Shown piece by piece: positions 8,374-16,965 of a DNA stretch of 64,000 bases. The position numbers and the translations under genes are program-made. Source of the stretch: SB11 sp965249955 (GTDB taxonomy: Bacteria > Bacteroidota > Bacteroidia > UBA8524); the NCBI GenBank assembly GCA_965249955.1, contig OZ252261.1, forward strand, positions 1,860,001-1,924,000, written 5' to 3'. Each line of letters starts with the position of its first letter. Positions within the stretch are counted from its first letter, which is position 1. Below the pieces are notes generated by a model. It did not search any database and was not told the DNA's origin. It saw only the letters and a list, made by a program, of their open reading frames with translations.

Positions 8374-8730
8374 GTGAAAGCACAACAATACGTTACCTAC
8401 ATACTGCGCTTAGGTATTGTAGGCATATTTGCAGGGCACGGTTGGTTGGCATTTCACCTCAATAGCCATTGGTTTACCTATCTGCACACAGCGGGTGTTC
8501 ACTCCCCTAATGATGCAATAGTTATGAAAATAATAGGTGTAATGGATATGTGCATAGCCCTTATTACCCTTGTAAAACCTTTACCGCCTGTATTGCTTTG
8601 GGCGGCCTTTTGGGCTTTTCTTACCGCACTAATGCGCCCCATTAGCGGCGAGGCTTGGGTAGGCTTTGTAGAGCGTGCAGGCAACTGGGCTTGTCCATTA
8701 GCTCTTTGGTTTTGGATGAAAAAACGATAA
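8374..8730 (+). CDS. DoxX-like membrane protein
   Basis: A 118-aa polytopic protein with about four hydrophobic helices. It starts with a helix carrying G-H-G-W (YILRLGIVGIFAGHGWLAF) and ends with FVERAGNWACPLALWFWMKK. The pattern fits the DoxX/SURF4-like family of small membrane proteins, whose biochemical role is poorly known. The start is GTG at 8374, with no ATG before the first helix. It follows the phosphoesterase by 18 bases and may be cotranscribed. It converges with the next minus-strand gene across a 155-base gap with no recognisable gene. Confidence 0.7.
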   Translation: MKAQQYVTYILRLGIVGIFAGHGWLAFHLNSHWFTYLHTAGVHSPNDAIVMKIIGVMDMCIALITLVKPLPPVLLWAAFWAFLTALMRPISGEAWVGFVERAGNWACPLALWFWMKKR

Positions 8731-8885
8731 GTAATAGCATTACAAGCCATTGCAAGTATTTTGCTGTTTCAGCCAGTCTCCCCGAATTTAGTTCAGGAGA
8801 AGAAATTGAAACTTTTTGACTCGAAGAAGTAAGACACCCTATTATGTTGAAGTTTATACAGTAGTGATAAATGGAACATTAAGAT

Positions 8886-9401
8886 TTACCACAATATTTT
8901 TGTGGTATCAATAACTTTTGCCAAATCAGTAAAATAATACTGCGTTTGTCCTTCTTTGCCTTTTGGAACAATTTCAAAGGATAAAAATAGTATTGTTTTA
9001 CTTCTAGCATTCCCTTCGATAGAGGCCTCAGAAAACTCTCCGCTCGCCCAAAAAGCCGAGGGGTTAAAGCCAACAGCTCTGTTATTAATATTTGTTCCGT
9101 CAACTTCAATCACAGTCGGTTTTGACGTTACCTGATCAAAAGTTTCTGTTGTTAAATATCCTATTCCATTTGAATCTATTGTAAGAATATCTTCTTTAAC
9201 ACTTGATTTAATAAGACACACTCGACCTATATAACCCTTCGGAACAATAAGTGTCAACTTTGGCGACCAATTTACAAACAAACAAATAACAGCAATAAAA
9301 CAAAGGGGAATAAGAATATATTTCTTTCTAAAAAATGAGTTTTTGTACTTATACCCAATAAAAATAAACCCTAATAAAATAATACTAAATAATACTTTCA
9401 T
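8886..9401 (-). CDS. Hypothetical two-helix membrane protein
   Basis: A protein of about 171 aa with two N-terminal hydrophobic helices (about residues 1-15 and 28-45) and a C-terminal soluble domain, probably extracytoplasmic, containing PKGYIGRVCLIKS and a beta-rich middle. I do not recognise the family. An upstream in-frame TTG at 9419 exists; the ATG at 9401 starts right at the first helix and is preferred. The stop codon lies inside a 7-bp hairpin (8888-8906). Base composition is AT-rich like the neighbouring hypotheticals. It is separated by 113 bases from the next minus-strand gene upstream. Confidence 0.6.
   Translation of the reverse strand: MKVLFSIILLGFIFIGYKYKNSFFRKKYILIPLCFIAVICLFVNWSPKLTLIVPKGYIGRVCLIKSSVKEDILTIDSNGIGYLTTETFDQVTSKPTVIEVDGTNINNRAVGFNPSAFWASGEFSEASIEGNARSKTILFLSFEIVPKGKEGQTQYYFTDLAKVIDTTKILW
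8888..8906. repeat. Inverted repeat over the 3' end of a hypothetical gene
   Basis: The arms ACCACAA and TTGTGGT (7 bp) flank a 5-base loop and cover the last codons and part of the stop of the minus-strand gene. No T-run follows on that strand, so terminator function is doubtful. Confidence 0.4.
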
Positions 9402-9532
9402 GTTGTTGTTTTCTTCCAATGTTATAGCCTAGGGAACGCGTTTGAAACCCTTGTTTCACAAGTGTTCTTTAGCCATGCGCTTTAAAATACCATTAGTCGT
9501 TTAGGGGATAATCTGGTATAAAAGCAATGTCC

Positions 9533-10327
9533 TTACTCATACGGATGTTGTTTTTGGGTATTTTTGATATACTTTTTCAAAACACCTTTTTTGTTATATT
9601 CAAAGTATTCCCCTACAAAGTTTCCATCCTGAAACGTTGCCTTAACACTTGTATTTCCATTGTCAAAATATGCAATATAATCACCATTCCTTTTGTCATT
9701 TTTATAAATATATTTAGCTTTAAGGCAACCTTTGGTATTATAAAAAGCTATTTCCCCATCAAAAAGTCCATTCTTATAATTACAGATATATTTAAGTTGC
9801 TTTCCGTCATAATGATAGTAATTCCAAGTCCCCTCTTTAAGTCCTTTATCATAATTTCCAACACAATAGTAATGCTCAAAAATTAATCCTTCATTTAAAG
9901 CATCCATAACTTTAGACTCATACCATTTTCCAATCTTTAACCCAGAAGAATCTCTCTTATTCCAATCCCCATAGCCTAGTTTAGAAGAATCAACTGAATA
10001 CATATATTTTGAAATAGTTTTATCATATTTCAAACCACTTATCCTTTTAACTTGTCCTCTACGTTTTTTGCATCTATAATATGTTTTATATAATAAGAGA
10101 TTTCCTTTATTGAAATATAAAATTTCTTTGACGTATCCTTTTTTAGAATAGTTAACGTGCTCGCCATAACGCAAATTATCAATATAAAACGCCTTGCTTT
10201 TAATTTTACCCGTTTTATAATATTCTTCCCAAACTCCTTGGCGATAGCCTAAAGAATCTATTTTATTAAGCATTTGGGCATTAGCACTAAAGCTTATAGC
10301 AAGGAAAAACAGGCTTAATAATTTCAT
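9533..10327 (-). CDS. Secreted MORN-repeat (YwqK-like) protein
   Basis: A 264-aa protein with a signal peptide (MKLLSLFFLAISFSANA) followed by several MORN-like repeats of the form G-x-W-x-x-Y...G-x-(I/L). Examples are YRQGVWEEYYKTGKIKSKA, GLKEGTWNYYHYDGKQLKY, GLFDGEIAFYNTKGCLKA and KRNGDYIAYFDNGNTSVKA. Such repeats form beta-hairpin ladders. In this group the proteins are often labelled YwqK antitoxin-like, but no toxin gene is next to it and it is exported, so a structural or binding role in the envelope is more likely. It lies 8 bases downstream of the next hypothetical gene on the same strand. A larger relative lies at 20718-21839. Confidence 0.75.
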   Translation of the reverse strand: MKLLSLFFLAISFSANAQMLNKIDSLGYRQGVWEEYYKTGKIKSKAFYIDNLRYGEHVNYSKKGYVKEILYFNKGNLLLYKTYYRCKKRRGQVKRISGLKYDKTISKYMYSVDSSKLGYGDWNKRDSSGLKIGKWYESKVMDALNEGLIFEHYYCVGNYDKGLKEGTWNYYHYDGKQLKYICNYKNGLFDGEIAFYNTKGCLKAKYIYKNDKRNGDYIAYFDNGNTSVKATFQDGNFVGEYFEYNKKGVLKKYIKNTQKQHPYE

Positions 10328-10335
10328 TTTAAAGT

Positions 10336-10794
10336 CTATTTTGTTAAAATGTAGCTAGAAGAATTATTTCGAGTTCTACCGCCAGTATAAATGTTGAAGT
10401 GTGAATAGTATAGTCCCAAACCTGATGAAACTTGTGCTTCACCTTTCTCTAAAAGATATTCATTTAAGGCCTTTCCAAATGCAGATTTCAAATCGATGTG
10501 TGCTAAAAAATTACTAATCTCAATGTAATCTCGACTAGCAGAATCCCAGTGATTATTGCCATATTCACGAATAGTATTAAAAACTCTAAGTATTTCAACA
10601 CAAGAATTAAAACTAAGCAAGCTGGTATCTTTCATATTTAGAATATTATTTGTGACTTTAACAATATTAATAAAGCTATCATTGCTTATTTTAACTTGTC
10701 TTTCGTCGTTTTGGGCATTTAGTTGCCCACTACTGAAAACACATACAATTAGTGCTAAATATAATCGGGTCGTTTTTTTAGTTATGAAAGTCAT
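10336..10794 (-). CDS. Hypothetical secreted protein
   Basis: A 152-aa protein with a likely signal peptide (KKTTRLYLALIVCVFSSGQLNA), then a mostly helical, polar mature region ending in GRTRNNSSSYILTK. It is not recognised. It sits 5 bases after the stop of the DUF2079-like gene and 8 bases before the MORN-repeat gene, so it probably belongs to the same minus-strand transcript as the three membrane proteins. The final residues are rich in S, N and Y and carry no T9SS motif. Confidence 0.6.
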   Translation of the reverse strand: MTFITKKTTRLYLALIVCVFSSGQLNAQNDERQVKISNDSFINIVKVTNNILNMKDTSLLSFNSCVEILRVFNTIREYGNNHWDSASRDYIEISNFLAHIDLKSAFGKALNEYLLEKGEAQVSSGLGLYYSHFNIYTGGRTRNNSSSYILTK

Positions 10795-10799
10795 AGGCT

Positions 10800-12284
10800 T
10801 TACTCATTACAAACGCCTGCTTCCACCAAATAGTGTCGGTCTTCGCGCTCAAAATAGTAGCGCACATTAGGTTTAATTACAGAATCAGGGTGTTGCAGCC
10901 GTTTTGTTGGGTTTACACCCTCCCACAAGGTTTCATCACATATTACCATGCGCGGGTTTTGCCATGCGTTGTATACACTGCTTATCCACAAGTAATCGTG
11001 CTTATGAAACGCACCCAACAACCAATACGGCGGGGCAACAGTATAATTGTAGGGCAATACTTTTGCTACAGCTTCAATTTCTTTTACATACGGTTTTTCG
11101 GTAGCAGGCTTTGGTTTTGAAAAAATACCAACTGCATTTTGACTGAAAGAATAGTTAACCGCTGTTTGCAATAAAACTACTTGTGCTATCACCAAAATTA
11201 TTGCGACAGCTATACTAAGCACATTATTTTTTTGGAGCGAAGAAAACCAAAACCTGCCTTGTATAATGGTATAAGCTGCAACCGCCAAAAATAACGTAAA
11301 CGATAGCGAAAAACGAGGAACCCAAGTGAGCGAAAATCCGTTTTGTGGCAAATATACCAAGCCCGATACTAGGTTTACAGCCAATACAGGTAGAGACAGC
11401 AAAGCCCACCACAGCAAAAGTTTAGGTTGTATGCGTACAAACATTAGCCAAACCACTAAGGGCAATTGCATCAGCGCAAAACTGTTTAGTATGCTGGTAA
11501 TGTAGTCTTTTTTCACGCTGTTGTCCATTTCAGCCCATCGGGTAAAAGCCTTATCAAGCCGTGTTTCGGCAAAGTGGTTTTTATACTTTAGGTAGAAAAT
11601 ACCTAACGCAAAAATGGCTAGGTATACCACGCCCCACATAAATGATTTTTTTAGCCATTGCTTTTGGGTGATACGCCCTGAAATCCACTCCCATGTAAAA
11701 TATAAAATATGCAGGCAAGCCGCCAATACCGCCCCATCTTCTTTAACAGAAATAATAAAAAGTGCACTTATAATACTAACCCATTTTTGTTGCCTGTGTA
11801 GCGATAATGCAAAAACAAACCCTAAAGGGATGTAAAGTATTTCTATATGAAAGCCAAACCAAGTATCATCGTACAACCAAAACGAGTATGGGCCAAGAAA
11901 TAGGGCTAATAGGAAAACGGTGATGCGGGCGTTGCTTACCTTGGCTTTTTGTAAGGTTTTTAAGCCGTATATAAATGCCCAAACATAAAGCCCCAGTTGT
12001 GCAGTAAACAACCCGTACGCTCCCCACCACAGCACCAAAGGCCCCAATAATAGGTTAAAAAAATAGTTATGGTATTGGGCATGGTTGCCATAGTTATTCT
12101 CAAACATAGCAGGCCGACCTTGCAACCAACTACGGCTTGTTTGTATGTGCGAGAATAAATCACTTTGGTAAGTGTGTTTATTAAACAAAGCAACTTTTGC
12201 AGCAAAAAACCAAAACAGTATAGCCAAACCAAAGCCAACTATGGCTACAGCCCAATACTGTTGTTGTTTGCTATTTATAGCCAT
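10800..12284 (-). CDS. DUF2079-like polytopic membrane protein (GT-C-like), copy A
   Basis: A 494-aa protein with about 10-12 membrane helices, paralogous to the next gene upstream. Near the N-terminus is SRSWLQGRPAMFENNYGNH, followed by HNYFFNLLLGPL. This resembles the DUF2079 family, whose first periplasmic loop and topology are like GT-C glycosyltransferases that use polyprenyl-phosphate sugars. The C-terminal periplasmic part has APPYWLLGAFHKHDYLW and EDRHYLVEAGV, shared with the paralogue. Its ATG overlaps the stop of the upstream gene by one base (TAATG), so translation is probably coupled. Donor and acceptor cannot be told from sequence. Confidence 0.75.
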   Translation of the reverse strand: MAINSKQQQYWAVAIVGFGLAILFWFFAAKVALFNKHTYQSDLFSHIQTSRSWLQGRPAMFENNYGNHAQYHNYFFNLLLGPLVLWWGAYGLFTAQLGLYVWAFIYGLKTLQKAKVSNARITVFLLALFLGPYSFWLYDDTWFGFHIEILYIPLGFVFALSLHRQQKWVSIISALFIISVKEDGAVLAACLHILYFTWEWISGRITQKQWLKKSFMWGVVYLAIFALGIFYLKYKNHFAETRLDKAFTRWAEMDNSVKKDYITSILNSFALMQLPLVVWLMFVRIQPKLLLWWALLSLPVLAVNLVSGLVYLPQNGFSLTWVPRFSLSFTLFLAVAAYTIIQGRFWFSSLQKNNVLSIAVAIILVIAQVVLLQTAVNYSFSQNAVGIFSKPKPATEKPYVKEIEAVAKVLPYNYTVAPPYWLLGAFHKHDYLWISSVYNAWQNPRMVICDETLWEGVNPTKRLQHPDSVIKPNVRYYFEREDRHYLVEAGVCNE

Positions 12285-13783
12285 TATTTAGGTGTTATGC
12301 CTGCTTCAATAAGGTAGTGGCGATCTTCGGGAACAAAATAATACGTTAGTTTTTCGGCTACTAACGAGTCGGGGTTTTGTATCGCCTTATGCGGATCACT
12401 CTGGCCTATATTACTCTCGTTAAAAACAATCATGCGCGGCCATATATGCGCCACAGGTATCAGGTTTGTCCAAATTAAATCTTGCTTATGAAAATAGCCA
12501 AACATAGGGTAGGGAGGGGCTATTGGGTACATGGGGGGCAGTACTTTACCCAGTTTTCGCATATCCTCCCAGTGGGGATAGTTTTGGTGGTGTGTATTTA
12601 TACTAAATATTCTGCGTGAATATTTTGGGTACGAGTATTCTATTTCACTATTCAGCAAACTAATTTGCCATTTAAAAAGCACAATACTAAAACCAATAGC
12701 AGCCACCCACAACACAAAGCTAGGGCGAAACCAAGCCCTTGAAAACATAAGCAACGAAAACGAACCCATAGCTAAAAAAAGGCTAAAGGTTAATGCAAAG
12801 CGAGGCACCCATGTAAGCGAAAAAAACTGCGCAGGGAAATACACAAAACCCGAAATTAGGTTAACAATAATAATGGGGATAGAAAATGTCAACCACCACA
12901 ACCAAGCCTTGTAGTTTAGCTGACGGATAAATAACATAAAGGCGGCTAAAGGCAATACCATCAAGCCAAACGAAGAAAAAATACCTGTAAAGTAAGTGCG
13001 TATATTTTCTTTGCTTTGTAAACCTATTCGTTCAAACGATTCGGTAATTCTATCGTAGCCAAAATCGTTTTGAAGTTTTAGATAATACACCCCTGCTACA
13101 AATACGGCTACCCAAACACTACCCCACAAAAGCGATTGCAGCAACCAACGTTTTGTGGTGGTTTTTTTTGCAGCAAATTGCAAGGCAATAAACAATAGGT
13201 GTATACAAGCTACCATTACAGCCCCATCTTCTTTTACTGATACCATTAGTATGGCCGATAGTGCACTAACCCAATGTTGTTTTTTGTATAGCGAAATAGC
13301 CAAAATAAAACCAAGGGGTATATAAAGCATTTCGGTATGGAAGCCATAGTGCGGATTATCGAACAGCCAAAAAGAAAAGGGCGCACAAAAGAAAGCAATA
13401 TAAAAAACGGCAGTATACAAGCGATGGTTTAAGCTGGCCTCTTTTTTATAAATAGTAGGAAAGGTGTATAAAAGCGCAATAATGTACAAGGCAAATTGGG
13501 TAACAAAAAGCCCTATTACTCCCCATTGTTTTGTTAAAGGCCCCATTAACAAATCAAAAAAGTAATTGTGTATTTTGCCGTGAAAACCATAGCAGTTTTC
13601 GTGCATCAACGGTCGCCCTTGCAGCCACCCTCGGCTTATTTCAAGGTGCGTATACAGGTCTGATTGGTAATCGGGGCGGTTAAAAATTGCAATCTTGGCT
13701 GCATAGTACCAAATTAATATTCCTAGCGAGGCAAAGAATATAGCTAGGCCTAAAAAATCACGTTTTTTAAAAAGCTCTATCAC
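12284..13783 (-). CDS. DUF2079-like polytopic membrane protein (GT-C-like), copy B
   Basis: A 499-aa polytopic protein, close paralogue of the gene at 10800-12284. Shared blocks are GWLQGRPLMHENCYGFH, HNYFFDLLMGPL, SVKEDGAV(M/L), SLTWVPRF and the ending EDRHYLIEAGI. The conserved charged residues (E in MHENCYG, then H/N in the next loop) lie where GT-C enzymes keep their catalytic acid, which is an inference. The start is GTG at 13783, overlapping the upstream stop by four bases (GTGA). Part of a tightly coupled run of three minus-strand membrane-protein genes. Confidence 0.75.
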   Translation of the reverse strand: MIELFKKRDFLGLAIFFASLGILIWYYAAKIAIFNRPDYQSDLYTHLEISRGWLQGRPLMHENCYGFHGKIHNYFFDLLMGPLTKQWGVIGLFVTQFALYIIALLYTFPTIYKKEASLNHRLYTAVFYIAFFCAPFSFWLFDNPHYGFHTEMLYIPLGFILAISLYKKQHWVSALSAILMVSVKEDGAVMVACIHLLFIALQFAAKKTTTKRWLLQSLLWGSVWVAVFVAGVYYLKLQNDFGYDRITESFERIGLQSKENIRTYFTGIFSSFGLMVLPLAAFMLFIRQLNYKAWLWWLTFSIPIIIVNLISGFVYFPAQFFSLTWVPRFALTFSLFLAMGSFSLLMFSRAWFRPSFVLWVAAIGFSIVLFKWQISLLNSEIEYSYPKYSRRIFSINTHHQNYPHWEDMRKLGKVLPPMYPIAPPYPMFGYFHKQDLIWTNLIPVAHIWPRMIVFNESNIGQSDPHKAIQNPDSLVAEKLTYYFVPEDRHYLIEAGITPK

Positions 13784-15174
13784 TTATTGTTTTCTACCGT
13801 TTGTTTACTGATTAAAACATATTGCCACACCAAAAATGCGGCGGCCATTGGCAATAGCCATATCATACGCGCCATATACCTGTCTACCACGCCCGAAAAT
13901 GATGCACAAACCACACCGTTTACTACGCAGCCTATAAACACTACTATTGCAAACGCAAAAGGGCTGTTATAAGCAGCGTTGCGATAAAATATTATCCCCA
14001 AAACCAACAATAGCAATAGCGAAGCGTATACCACCCAACGCTGTATGGTAGACTGTGTTTCAAAATGCAACGTTTCTGTATACTGTACGGCATTTTGGTA
14101 TTGGGACATTTCGCGCCCAAAAAAATCTTTAATACCACTATACACCGGCGAGTTTTCGGCCATTGGGGTTAGGTAACCCAAATCAAAAAGCCCTAGTTGC
14201 CTCCAACTGTCGGAGGCACATTTTTCAATCAAAGCATTGCGAGATGGGCCATAAGCCAAAATACCTTTTACGGTTTTGCCGTAGGCAGCATCTTTTTCAA
14301 TCCAACATTCGCCCCAGCCCTTTGCTACACAAGCACTATCGTATAGTGGGCTGTTGTTAAACTCCCACAAAAAATCTACCGCCAACGGCGATAAGTTATC
14401 TTTTGCCGCACATAAATCGGCAGGGGCATCAGGGCATTTATGGTCGAGGTACACTTTAGCTGCCCCTGTTTCTATACAGCGCGCCACCAAAAACACATTC
14501 CCTGTACGCGACGGCTGAAAACCGACACCCAGCCAGTAATTGAACAGGCAAATAACCAACCACGAGGCTATGCTCCAAAATACCACTCGTTTGTGGGTTT
14601 TGTTTCTATCAGCAAAAAATGGTTTTTTCTTAAAGATAAGTCGCAGTACAAACAGGCCAACGGCCAGTAAACTAAAGATAAGCAGGTGCGAGCTGTGCAC
14701 AGATATTGAAAACAGCAACACCACTACCAACCAAAAACGGTGTTTTGATGGAATACTTTTGCCTGCAACCAAAGTAGCAAAAGCCAACAGTGCAATAGGC
14801 GAAAATACATCGGCCATTATTTGGCTATGGTTGTGCGATAAGCCTGTTAAAAAGCCCAAACCTGCCAATAAAAGACAAGCAGGAATAAAGGAGTTTTTTA
14901 GTTTTAAAATATACCGCACTGCCATGCGTGCAGCATACAACAGTATTAACGATTGTGCTAAGAGAACCAGCCAAAGGCTAAACCACAAACTGCTGTGGCG
15001 CACAAACCAACTGTAAAAATAGGGACGGTCGACAGGTACGTAGTGAATAAAACCGGCGACTATGTATGTGCCCGAATCAGAATAGAGCATGGGATAGCCG
15101 TTGAGCAGGGCAGGAAAATTAATTGCTGCCAGCGCGACTATAAAAGCCAATATTTTTAGCACCCATTGCCTCAC
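13780..15174 (-). CDS. Polytopic membrane protein, GT-C-like
   Basis: A 464-aa protein with about 9-10 helices. The first loop contains YPMLYSDSGTYI, with an Asp near the position of the GT-C catalytic acid. A large extracytoplasmic loop (about residues 225-335) holds several Cys residues (ARCIETG, DHKCPD, ADLCAAK, GWGECWIEKD), which may form disulfides. The family is not named with certainty. The start is GTG at 15174, or GTG at 15162; no ATG fits. It is the first gene of the minus-strand cluster and diverges from the plus-strand gene at about 15244. Confidence 0.7.
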   Translation of the reverse strand: MRQWVLKILAFIVALAAINFPALLNGYPMLYSDSGTYIVAGFIHYVPVDRPYFYSWFVRHSSLWFSLWLVLLAQSLILLYAARMAVRYILKLKNSFIPACLLLAGLGFLTGLSHNHSQIMADVFSPIALLAFATLVAGKSIPSKHRFWLVVVLLFSISVHSSHLLIFSLLAVGLFVLRLIFKKKPFFADRNKTHKRVVFWSIASWLVICLFNYWLGVGFQPSRTGNVFLVARCIETGAAKVYLDHKCPDAPADLCAAKDNLSPLAVDFLWEFNNSPLYDSACVAKGWGECWIEKDAAYGKTVKGILAYGPSRNALIEKCASDSWRQLGLFDLGYLTPMAENSPVYSGIKDFFGREMSQYQNAVQYTETLHFETQSTIQRWVVYASLLLLLVLGIIFYRNAAYNSPFAFAIVVFIGCVVNGVVCASFSGVVDRYMARMIWLLPMAAAFLVWQYVLISKQTVENNK

Positions 15175-15218
15175 GCTGCCAAATATACGGCTATAAGTGC
15201 ATTTGGGGTATTTTTAAG

Positions 15219-15226
15219 TATTTTTG
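15219..15226 (+). promoter_or_regulatory. -7-like element (TATTTTTG) in the divergent region
   Basis: TATTTTTG fits TAnnTTTG and lies 17 bases before the TTG at 15244 that I take as the start of the plus-strand membrane protein. A TTTG at 15202-15205 is only 13 bases upstream, closer than the usual -33 spacing, so the promoter call is tentative. Confidence 0.35.
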
Positions 15227-15243
15227 GCGCAATAACTTCTGTT

Positions 15244-16965
15244 TTGGCGCAACACCTAAAAAAATACATTAAGTGGTATATAGCTGCATTATTGTTTGCA
15301 GCTACCTATGCCTTGTATACCGACGGCATTGTGATGCAGGCTAACCGCATGATTATAGGTAGGTTGGATATGCAAAGCGATGTGCCTGTTTTTTACAACA
15401 ACATTTATTTGTTTGAAAAGAAAGTTCAGGCAGGAGAAAACCCGCTGAATAATGATATGGAAATGTACCCTGCGGGGTTTAACATGGCCATGAATTCGCA
15501 CAACTTTGCTATGGGTATTTTTTGCCTTCCCTTTAAAAATAATATGCAGGGGCTAAACATGGGTTTGTGGCTCTCGTTTATACTTTCAGGCTTAGGTGCT
15601 GCTTTTTTGTGCTACCGTTTTGTACCTAATTATTGGGCGGCGGTATTGGTAGGGTTTATTTTCGCCTTTTCGCCTTGGAAAATGCTAAAACTGCAAGATC
15701 ATCATTGGTTTGCACTTACGGCCACTATACCGTTTTATATATATCATTTTATCGATATTTTCGATTTTAAAAGGCGACGGTATTTACCCTCTATCAGCAG
15801 TTACAAAAAAATAATTTATTGTTTTTTGTTGGGCGCGGTTACTGCCTTATCAGAGTATTACCTTACTTTTTTCCTTATTTATTTTTCGTTGTTTTATGTA
15901 CTGATAAAACAATACGTACAGCCTTGGCGTATCAACTTTAAAAAACCAAAAACATGGGGCATTATAGCTTTTGCGGTAGTGGGTATAAGTATTTTGGTGA
16001 GTGTGCTTGATGGTGCTGGCTGGGACAATAAAGGAGCTTTTTTTTGGGGAGGAGATTTGGCTGCATATTTTCTTCCCGTATACCAAACTTGGGTAAAGGA
16101 TTTTATAGGTGTTTTTGGTTTTGAAATCCCTGCCTATCAAGAAAACTTTTTCTTTCTTGGGTTTTCATTTATTGCCTTTACAGTGTTGGTTTTCATCAAA
16201 GCTAAAAAAAGTAAAATTACACCACCTGAAGATATAAAAGCTTTTGCATGGCTGGCTTTGTTGTTTGTGTTGTTCAGTTTGCCTGTACTAAAAGTATTGG
16301 GTCATTTTTTGTTTTATCTGCCCACAGCCATTTTTCATTACATACCGTTTTTTAATAATGTGCGCGTTATTACCCGCATATTTATATTGTTTAGTCTACT
16401 GTTTCCTATTGTGGTAATGTGGTTTTATCACAACAGCGTGCAATGGAAGTTTAAGAATATTTTACCCGTAATAGTATTGGTAGTGTTGTGGTTTGAGTTT
16501 ACTCCGCCTAAATACGATGTGATTGACAGCCAAACAACCCCGACAGAAATAGCCCAACTGCACAGAATAAAAGGCAATGTGGTATTGCCCATACCCGCAG
16601 GTTTGCGCGATGGTTTCACCCAAATAGGTCTTAATAATTCGGATATGCTGTTTTATCAAACCCTGTTTGATAAAAAAATGATAGGAGGCTATACTGCTAG
16701 GCTAACAGATGATGTACGACAGTTGTACCTATCAGACAGTGTGATGAAAAACATACTTATCCTTTCAGAAAATCCCAATGCAGTTGTTGCATTACCAACG
16801 CCCCAACAAACTGAACAATTTTTCACCACTTTTGAGGTTGATATGGTGTGTATAGCCCCCACCTATAAAGGCACAAAGGCTGAGGAGTATGCGCGCTACA
16901 TAGCGGCACAAAGGGGATTAAACATTATACAGGGCAAAAAGTATCTTATTTTAACAAAAAATTAA
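15244..16965 (+). CDS. Polytopic membrane protein, GT-C/YfhO-like
   Basis: A protein of about 573 aa with 10 or more helices. Family-like features are a long first loop (QANRMIIGRLDMQSDVP, then NPLNNDMEMYPAGFN), the block FIFAFSPWKMLKLQDHHWF, and a C-terminal periplasmic domain with no hydrophobic stretch. This layout is common to GT-C-like and YfhO-like proteins that handle lipid-linked sugars. The frame stays open upstream to a TTG at 15166, but that would overlap the divergent gene's start. TTG 15244 (AQHLKKYIKW then the first helix) gives a cleaner protein, so the start is uncertain. The next gene's GTG follows the stop immediately. Confidence 0.7.
   Translation: MAQHLKKYIKWYIAALLFAATYALYTDGIVMQANRMIIGRLDMQSDVPVFYNNIYLFEKKVQAGENPLNNDMEMYPAGFNMAMNSHNFAMGIFCLPFKNNMQGLNMGLWLSFILSGLGAAFLCYRFVPNYWAAVLVGFIFAFSPWKMLKLQDHHWFALTATIPFYIYHFIDIFDFKRRRYLPSISSYKKIIYCFLLGAVTALSEYYLTFFLIYFSLFYVLIKQYVQPWRINFKKPKTWGIIAFAVVGISILVSVLDGAGWDNKGAFFWGGDLAAYFLPVYQTWVKDFIGVFGFEIPAYQENFFFLGFSFIAFTVLVFIKAKKSKITPPEDIKAFAWLALLFVLFSLPVLKVLGHFLFYLPTAIFHYIPFFNNVRVITRIFILFSLLFPIVVMWFYHNSVQWKFKNILPVIVLVVLWFEFTPPKYDVIDSQTTPTEIAQLHRIKGNVVLPIPAGLRDGFTQIGLNNSDMLFYQTLFDKKMIGGYTARLTDDVRQLYLSDSVMKNILILSENPNAVVALPTPQQTEQFFTTFEVDMVCIAPTYKGTKAEEYARYIAAQRGLNIIQGKKYLILTKN

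Noticed and set aside
9527..9886. A 119-codon plus-strand open frame opposite the MORN gene
   Set aside because: It is fully antisense to a protein with a signal peptide and clear repeats. Its product is only hydrophobic and low-complexity.
9533..10327. Toxin-antitoxin pair with the YwqK-like MORN protein as antitoxin
   Set aside because: The protein carries a signal peptide, and the adjacent gene encodes another exported protein, not a toxin fold.
14540..15016. A 158-codon plus-strand open frame opposite the GT-C-like gene
   Set aside because: It is antisense to a long, overlapping-operon membrane protein and has a composition expected of a mirrored hydrophobic gene.
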